This document shows, piece after piece, positions 59,722 to 64,000 of a stretch of DNA of 64,000 nt (position 1 is the first letter of the stretch; each line of letters starts with the position of its first letter). A program made the position numbers and the translations under genes. The DNA comes from Opitutaceae bacterium (GTDB taxonomy: Bacteria > Verrucomicrobiota > Verrucomicrobiia > Opitutales > Opitutaceae), in NCBI GenBank assembly GCA_028280945.1, contig JANQKV010000014.1:1-64000 (forward strand), written 5' to 3'. Under the pieces are notes generated by a model, which was not told where the DNA came from, searched no databases, and saw nothing but the letters and a program-made list of their open reading frames with translations.

Positions 59722-61184
59722 GCGCGCAGGGCTCCATTGAGTTCGGCCAGGAGCGAGGTATTGCGCACGGCGGTCTCGCCCCACCGCTGCGCCATGCACT
59801 GCGCCGCCCGGCCATGCCAGAACGCTCCTTGAACCGCAGCCAGCGCGGACGCCGCTGGATCGGTCGCCAGCAGTCCGCCAATGAGACCGGCCAGCAGGTC
59901 GCCACTGCCCCCCCGGGCCAGCTCGGGACCGCCTTCGATGACATGATACCGGTGCCCCGCCGCATGCACGATCGTGCGCGGCCCCTTTTGCACCACGACG
60001 GCACCTGTATCAACGCCCCCGATACGCTGAAGCTCCCCGGCATGGGGTGTCAAAATCCGGGCCGCGCGACCGGCCTGGAACAGTTCGGGCTGCAGGGCGT
60101 CCGCATCGATCACCCGGGGAAGCGACGAGGTTCCCAGCACATCGGCCAGCAACGCATGGGTTTCCGGCTCGTGCCCCAATCCCGGCCCCACCAGCAGGGC
60201 GGCAGCCCGGTCGAGTCGTTGCTTGATTGTGATACCCGCATCAATGGCCAGATTGCCGTCCTCCGTTTCCGGGCACCCCATCCACATTGCTTCCGGCCAC
60301 TGGGCGGCAAGCGCGGGAGCAATGGATGCCGGGACAAAGGCTGAGACGTTGCCTGCCCCACTGTGCAAGGCAGCCGCCACGGCCATCGCCACCGCACCCG
60401 GATAGGACCGGGAGCCGCCAATTACCGCAAGTCGCCCATAAGTGCGCTTATCCGAATTCACCGGTCGCAAACGTCGCAGGGGAGCGAGTATGGCCGGCGT
60501 AACCACACGATCGGTCCCTTCGGTCTCCCGCTCAAAAAACCCCAAATCGATGTAGCGCAGGCGGCCGGCATGGCGGAGTCCCAGCAAGGGCGATTTCAAG
60601 ATTCCCGTTGCGTAGGTGAAGTCGGCGGCAAAAGCACCCGTCTGGTCGAGCCCACTGGGTAGATCCACCGCAGCCCGCAGGCGCGGGTTGCAGCGTTGGG
60701 CGGCCGCAAACCAACTCACCGCTTCCGTCGCTACAGGGGGGCGAAACTGGAACCCAAACACGCCATCGAGCACGATTGCGTAATCGGTGGCTTCCACGGC
60801 CTCCCGGCGGACGGCACGCACGCGATCGCTGCCACCGGCCTGCTGCAGCTCGCGCCACGCGGCCAGCGCGAGCGGGCGCAATCGATTTTGGCCAAATACA
60901 AACCCGACCTCCACCTGCCAGGGAGTTGCCCGTAAAAACTCGATCGCCGCCAGCAGGGCGTCCCCCCCGTTGTGGCCTTTGCCCACCAGCACCAGGAGCT
61001 TGGCAGGAGCGGCCGGGTCAAGGTTCGCAATCGCCATGTCTTGCAGCAAGTGCCGTCCCACCCCGCGTCCCGCCGCCTGCATCGCCCGCCATTCGCGGTC
61101 AGCGTTCCCCTCAAACCACCCTCGTTCAAAGTCCCGTGCTGCCGCGCAATCGAGGATCGGGTCGGATCCTGCTGTCGGATTCAT
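59718..61184 (-). CDS. nnr: Bifunctional NAD(P)H-hydrate epimerase/dehydratase
   Basis: The 488-residue protein fuses two repair enzymes. The N-terminal epimerase part (about residues 1-220) has VLVGKGHNGGDALLAAIEFL and DGVFGFQF. The C-terminal ADP-dependent dehydratase (about 235-480) has LAVIGGSRSYPGAVAMA, LLVGPGLGHEP, ILTPHAGELQRIGG and ARGGSGDLLAGLIGG. Together they repair hydrated NAD(P)H. The ATG at 61184 follows a purine-rich site (GAGAAAGGGG). It starts 14 bases after the stop of the small membrane protein and overlaps dprA by 4 bases. Confidence 0.95.
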   Translation of the reverse strand: MNPTAGSDPILDCAAARDFERGWFEGNADREWRAMQAAGRGVGRHLLQDMAIANLDPAAPAKLLVLVGKGHNGGDALLAAIEFLRATPWQVEVGFVFGQNRLRPLALAAWRELQQAGGSDRVRAVRREAVEATDYAIVLDGVFGFQFRPPVATEAVSWFAAAQRCNPRLRAAVDLPSGLDQTGAFAADFTYATGILKSPLLGLRHAGRLRYIDLGFFERETEGTDRVVTPAILAPLRRLRPVNSDKRTYGRLAVIGGSRSYPGAVAMAVAAALHSGAGNVSAFVPASIAPALAAQWPEAMWMGCPETEDGNLAIDAGITIKQRLDRAAALLVGPGLGHEPETHALLADVLGTSSLPRVIDADALQPELFQAGRAARILTPHAGELQRIGGVDTGAVVVQKGPRTIVHAAGHRYHVIEGGPELARGGSGDLLAGLIGGLLATDPAASALAAVQGAFWHGRAAQCMAQRWGETAVRNTSLLAELNGALRA

Positions 61185-61198
61185 CAACGTCCCCTTTC

Positions 61199-61753
61199 TC
61201 AACCTCCGGATGGAGGCGGCGGCAAAGTGTTAAGCTCGATCGGAGAGGGCCGCTCCGGTTGAGGGACAGGGTCGGGATTGAGCTCCATTTCGCGTTTGGC
61301 GCGCTGTTCCGCCGTCTCCGTGAAGAGGATCGGGGAGTTTTTGGGACCGTAGCCCGGGAGAGGCAGGCGGGTAAAACGATCAATCGGTCGAAAGTAATCC
61401 GCCTCCAGCGTGCGGATGACTTCGTAATGATCCGTGAACCCCATGGTTTCGCTATTCCACACGGCAATCTGGGTTTTGTCGTCGGTCCACCAAACCCAGT
61501 CGCGGTAGGCGCTGAACAACGCGGCGACCGTTTCCGCGCTCATCCGGCCCGACTCAGGAGCCGGATCATCCGACTCAAATTCAGCGGCCGCTTCCGCCGC
61601 CACGGCCTCGGGAGAGGCATCGACGGGTTCCAACGGCGGTTCCGGTTCCCCCCGAAAAGCCCACATCGTGACCACGCCGACCAGAAACCCCACCATGATC
61701 CAAGAGGGAGCTTGGGAGAGACTCTTCTTATCAACGGGTTGGTCGTCAGTCAT
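61199..61753 (-). CDS. Single-pass membrane protein of unknown function
   Basis: The 184-residue protein has one N-terminal transmembrane helix (SWIMVGFLVGVVTMWAF, about residues 18-35), an Ala/Glu-rich linker and a compact tail with VAALFSAYRDWVWWTDDKTQIAVW and a Pro-rich end. It overlaps acpS by 8 bases and precedes nnr by 14. The Trp-rich stretch could contact a membrane or lipid. It is conserved in layout with this operon but I do not recognise the family. Confidence 0.7.
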   Translation of the reverse strand: MTDDQPVDKKSLSQAPSWIMVGFLVGVVTMWAFRGEPEPPLEPVDASPEAVAAEAAAEFESDDPAPESGRMSAETVAALFSAYRDWVWWTDDKTQIAVWNSETMGFTDHYEVIRTLEADYFRPIDRFTRLPLPGYGPKNSPILFTETAEQRAKREMELNPDPVPQPERPSPIELNTLPPPPSGG

Positions 61754-62162
61754 GGGAGGGACACCGCAGGATGGCCGCCACGGCCATGGCATTACTCTCA
61801 GTGTGGGAAAGACTGACCACTACATGCGTGCCGCCGAACTGGCGCAACAATGACTGTCCGGATTCGTCCAATCGCACCAACGGCTGGTGGCGGGCGCCAT
61901 GGTAAATTGACGCTGATTTCCAACCGAAGTCCGCGCCAATTCCGGTCGTGAAGCACTTGGATACCGCCTCCTTGGCCGCAAAGCGGGCCGCATAGTGTTT
62001 GTGGGGGTGTTTCAGGCTCTCGCAATACGCCTGTTCCTCTTCCGTGAAAACCCGATTACGAAACCGCTCCCCTTGCCGCTCCAACACCCCGCGCACGCGA
62101 TCCACTTCAATCACGTCGCAACCCAATCCAAGCAAAATGCCACCAGGGGGAAGTTCTATCAT
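61746..62162 (-). CDS. acpS: Holo-[acyl-carrier-protein] synthase
   Basis: The 138-residue protein has the AcpS signature: GLGCDVIEVDRVRGVLER (metal-binding Asp), FTEEEQAYCESLKHP, RFAAKEAVSKCF (metal Glu) and SLSHTESNAMAVA. It adds 4'-phosphopantetheine to acyl carrier protein, required for all fatty acid synthesis. It lies 74 bp after pdxJ and overlaps the next gene by 8 bases. Pairing with pdxJ is common in many bacteria. Confidence 0.95.
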   Translation of the reverse strand: MIELPPGGILLGLGCDVIEVDRVRGVLERQGERFRNRVFTEEEQAYCESLKHPHKHYAARFAAKEAVSKCFTTGIGADFGWKSASIYHGARHQPLVRLDESGQSLLRQFGGTHVVVSLSHTESNAMAVAAILRCPSHD

Positions 62163-62236
62163 GCCAACCTAGCGAGTAGCGCCCGGAACCATCCGAGTAG
62201 AGCTAAAAACGAGCCCCGGCGAAGGACCGCGGCAGC

Positions 62237-62986
62237 TCAACCAGAGGCATTCAACAACCGGCGCATCTCGCTCACCGCCTCTTCGATCCCGTGGAAAACC
62301 GCCCGGCTGATGATGCTGTGACCGATGTTGCACTCGTGCAGGTGCGGCAAGGTGCGGATCTCGAACACATTCTCGTAGTTGATCCCGTGGCCGGCATTTA
62401 CCACGAGGCCCGCCGCATGCGCCTGTTCGGCGCCGCGCACCAACCGTACAAACTCCTTCGCCCGGTGGTCGGTGTAATACGCATTGGCCCATGACCCGGT
62501 GTGCAGCTCGACCCAGGGCGCTCCCAGCTCCGCCGCCATCGCAACCTGCGGTTCATCCGGATCGATGAACAGGCTGACCTTGACCCCGATCTCACCCATC
62601 GCGTCGACAATCCGGGCGACGCGCTCGCGCTGTCCGACCACATCGAGCCCCCCCTCGGTGGTCACCTCTTCACGGTTTTCCGGCACGAGGCAGACCGAGT
62701 TCGGCCGAATCTCCTGCGCAAAGGCGGTCATCTCCTCCGTGCAGGCCATCTCCAGATTGAGCCGCGTGCCCTCCGCCTCCCGGAGGCGGCGCACGTCGCG
62801 ATCGATGATGTGGCGACGATCCTCCCGCAGGTGAACGGTGATGCCATCGGCGCCGGCCGACTCGGCGAGCCGGGCAAGGGCGACGGGATCCGGCTCCACG
62901 GCGGGTTCAGCGCCGGAAACCACCTGGCGGTAGCGGGCCTGGCGAATCGTCGCGCAGTGGTCGATGTTGAGACCAAGCAATATCAT
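62237..62986 (-). CDS. pdxJ: Pyridoxine 5'-phosphate synthase
   Basis: The 249-residue TIM-barrel protein has the PdxJ motifs: LLGLNIDHCATIRQARY, GADGITVHLREDRRHI (catalytic residues), NLEMACTEEM and NAGHGINYENV. It joins 1-deoxy-xylulose 5-phosphate and 3-amino-2-oxopropyl phosphate to make PNP, the vitamin B6 precursor. It is the first gene of the pdxJ-acpS-nnr-dprA run. The length is standard. Confidence 0.97.
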   Translation of the reverse strand: MILLGLNIDHCATIRQARYRQVVSGAEPAVEPDPVALARLAESAGADGITVHLREDRRHIIDRDVRRLREAEGTRLNLEMACTEEMTAFAQEIRPNSVCLVPENREEVTTEGGLDVVGQRERVARIVDAMGEIGVKVSLFIDPDEPQVAMAAELGAPWVELHTGSWANAYYTDHRAKEFVRLVRGAEQAHAAGLVVNAGHGINYENVFEIRTLPHLHECNIGHSIISRAVFHGIEEAVSEMRRLLNASG

Positions 62987-63114
62987 GGAAGCATGAGAAA
63001 AATTGAATTTGAGGACTCAGGAAATCAGGAAAACCACCAGAATCGGCTTCCCGGCGAATAAATACAACGGTTCCCGCTTTCCTGATATCCAGATTAACGC
63101 CTTCATTTCGACCC

Positions 63115-63819
63115 ATGCCGCCTCCCGCCAAACGTGAGAACCTGCTCGTCAACCTGATTTTTAACATCGCGATACCATCGCTGATCCTGGCGAAGGCCAG
63201 CACCCCCGAATTGCTCGGACCGGTATGGGGCCTGATCATCGCCCTGTGTTTCCCGGTGAGCTACGGCATCTGGGATTTCGTGCAGCGGCGGCAAGCCAAC
63301 TTCATCTCGATCATCGGATTCGCGAGTGTGCTGCTGACCGGGGGGCTGGGCCTGATGCAGGTCGACAACTTCTGGTTCGCGGTCAAAGAAGCGGCTGTCC
63401 CGGCCATCATCGGCACCGCGGTCTGGATTTCCATGTATACGTCGCGCCCGCTGGTCCGGCAGTTCCTGTTCAATGAGCAGGCCTTTGACACGACCAAAAT
63501 AAATGCCGCGCTGGCGGAACGGGACAACCTGGCCGCCTTCGATCGTCTGCTGCGATCCTCGACCTATTGGCTGGTCGGGTCCTTTACCCTGAGCGCAGTG
63601 CTCAACTTCGTCTTGGCCCGTTGGCTTCTGCAAAGCCCGACGGGAACACCGGAATTTAATGCGGAGTTGGGCAAAATGAATGCCCTGAGCTGGCCGGTCA
63701 TCGTTATCCCCAGCATGGTCATCATGATCTTCGCGCTGTGGCGATTGATCGGTGGAATCAAACGTCTCTCGGGCTTGAGCTTCGAAGAGATGGTGCACGC
63801 GAAGGCCGAGAAAAAGTGA
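63115..63819 (+). CDS. VC0807-family multi-pass membrane protein
   Basis: The 234-residue protein has about five to six membrane segments (about residues 10-28, 33-50, 60-80, 92-112, 145-170 and 195-215). The first block, NLLVNLIFNIAIPSLIL, and PVSYGIWDFVQRRQANFISIIGFAS match the VC0807 family, whose function is unknown. The C-terminal tail is charged and cytoplasmic. It stands alone, divergent from pdxJ. Confidence 0.75.
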   Translation: MPPPAKRENLLVNLIFNIAIPSLILAKASTPELLGPVWGLIIALCFPVSYGIWDFVQRRQANFISIIGFASVLLTGGLGLMQVDNFWFAVKEAAVPAIIGTAVWISMYTSRPLVRQFLFNEQAFDTTKINAALAERDNLAAFDRLLRSSTYWLVGSFTLSAVLNFVLARWLLQSPTGTPEFNAELGKMNALSWPVIVIPSMVIMIFALWRLIGGIKRLSGLSFEEMVHAKAEKK

Positions 63820-63973
63820 ACCGCGGCGAAATCCTCGGTTGATTCACGGTCGCTCGGCTACCGGCTTTCCGCCGGCAACCGATCGGTTTGCTACGTAGTT
63901 TTTCAGGGAATTCGGGATTGGTCCCGTTCGCATTTTTTTTACGAATGGACTAAACAAGGTAAGAACTCGCTAC

Positions 63974-64000
63974 ATGTCGTCCGAGAAACCCATCTTCATT
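63974..64000 (+). CDS. Start of a coding sequence cut by the window edge
   Basis: An ATG at 63974 opens MSSEKPIFI, with an AAGGTAAG purine-rich site about 12 bases upstream. It runs off the window, so the product is unknown. The spacer before it (63820-63973) shows no strong hairpin or repeat. Confidence 0.35.

Overview
The window is GC-rich bacterial chromosome. It carries one tRNA, about 60 credible protein genes, no rRNA and no CRISPR array. The best guess for the host is a Verrucomicrobiota bacterium of the Opitutaceae type. That rests on several traits: an outer-membrane lipoprotein pathway (lnt, lipoproteins), an ADOP/MacB-type permease, a block of Gfo/Idh/MocA oxidoreductases with a TIM-barrel sugar isomerase, and a very large FG-GAP protein whose C-terminal repeats I recognise as typical of Opitutaceae secreted proteins. 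The taxonomy is inference; no ribosomal gene is present to settle it.

Layout. 1-330: possible transposase tail, a REP-like palindrome and tRNA-Arg(CCU). 0.3-3.4 kb: a methyltransferase, a degenerate hybrid histidine kinase and a TMEM220-like membrane protein. 3.4-6.2 kb: an ECF sigma factor with small exported proteins and a zinc-finger anti-sigma factor. 6.3-11 kb: a periplasmic nucleotidase, a cytidylate-kinase-like protein, DUF1801, FdhD and MobA. 11-13 kb: an AT-rich island with two exported proteins of unknown function. 13.2-19.6 kb: a double-ACT protein, two tandem sulfotransferases, glycerate kinase, DUF2062 and NamZ (DUF1343). 19.7-24.8 kb: a sugar isomerase and three Gfo/Idh/MocA oxidoreductases, probably for oxidative (3-keto) sugar or glycoside breakdown. 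25.5-33.5 kb, minus strand: a subtilase, then a tightly packed run DinB, NRDE, DoxX, YHS, ATP-grasp, OlsB-like acyltransferase, PlsC-like acyltransferase, galM. This looks like an aminoacyl-lipid (ornithine-lipid type) locus with an added ATP-grasp ligase. 33.6-38.6 kb: a NarL-type two-component pair, an ADOP permease and a TPR protein. 38.6-45.9 kb, minus strand: UDP-xylose synthase, a beta-propeller protein, SecA and Lnt. 46-49.9 kb: a DUF4136-like lipoprotein and three tandem paralogues of an exported family I do not recognise. 49.9-52.6 kb: Tgt with a damaged zinc site, a TrpG/PabA amidotransferase and NrdR. 52.6-57.1 kb: a 1508-residue fusion of FG-GAP repeats, an Ig domain and a vanadium-haloperoxidase-type domain. 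57.3-58.6 kb: a HIT protein and a four-unit hairpin-repeat array. 58.6-63 kb, minus strand: pdxJ, acpS, a one-TM protein, nnr and dprA as an overlapping operon. The window closes with a membrane protein and a cut-off reading frame.

The strongest candidates for something undescribed are the FG-GAP/haloperoxidase fusion, the ATP-grasp plus two-acyltransferase operon, the tandem exported paralogues with conserved ends and divergent middles, and the hairpin-repeat family that recurs in intergenic DNA. Two near-identical 19-bp dyads (TGTCAC-N7-GTGACA) at 6244 and 37978 suggest a shared regulator.
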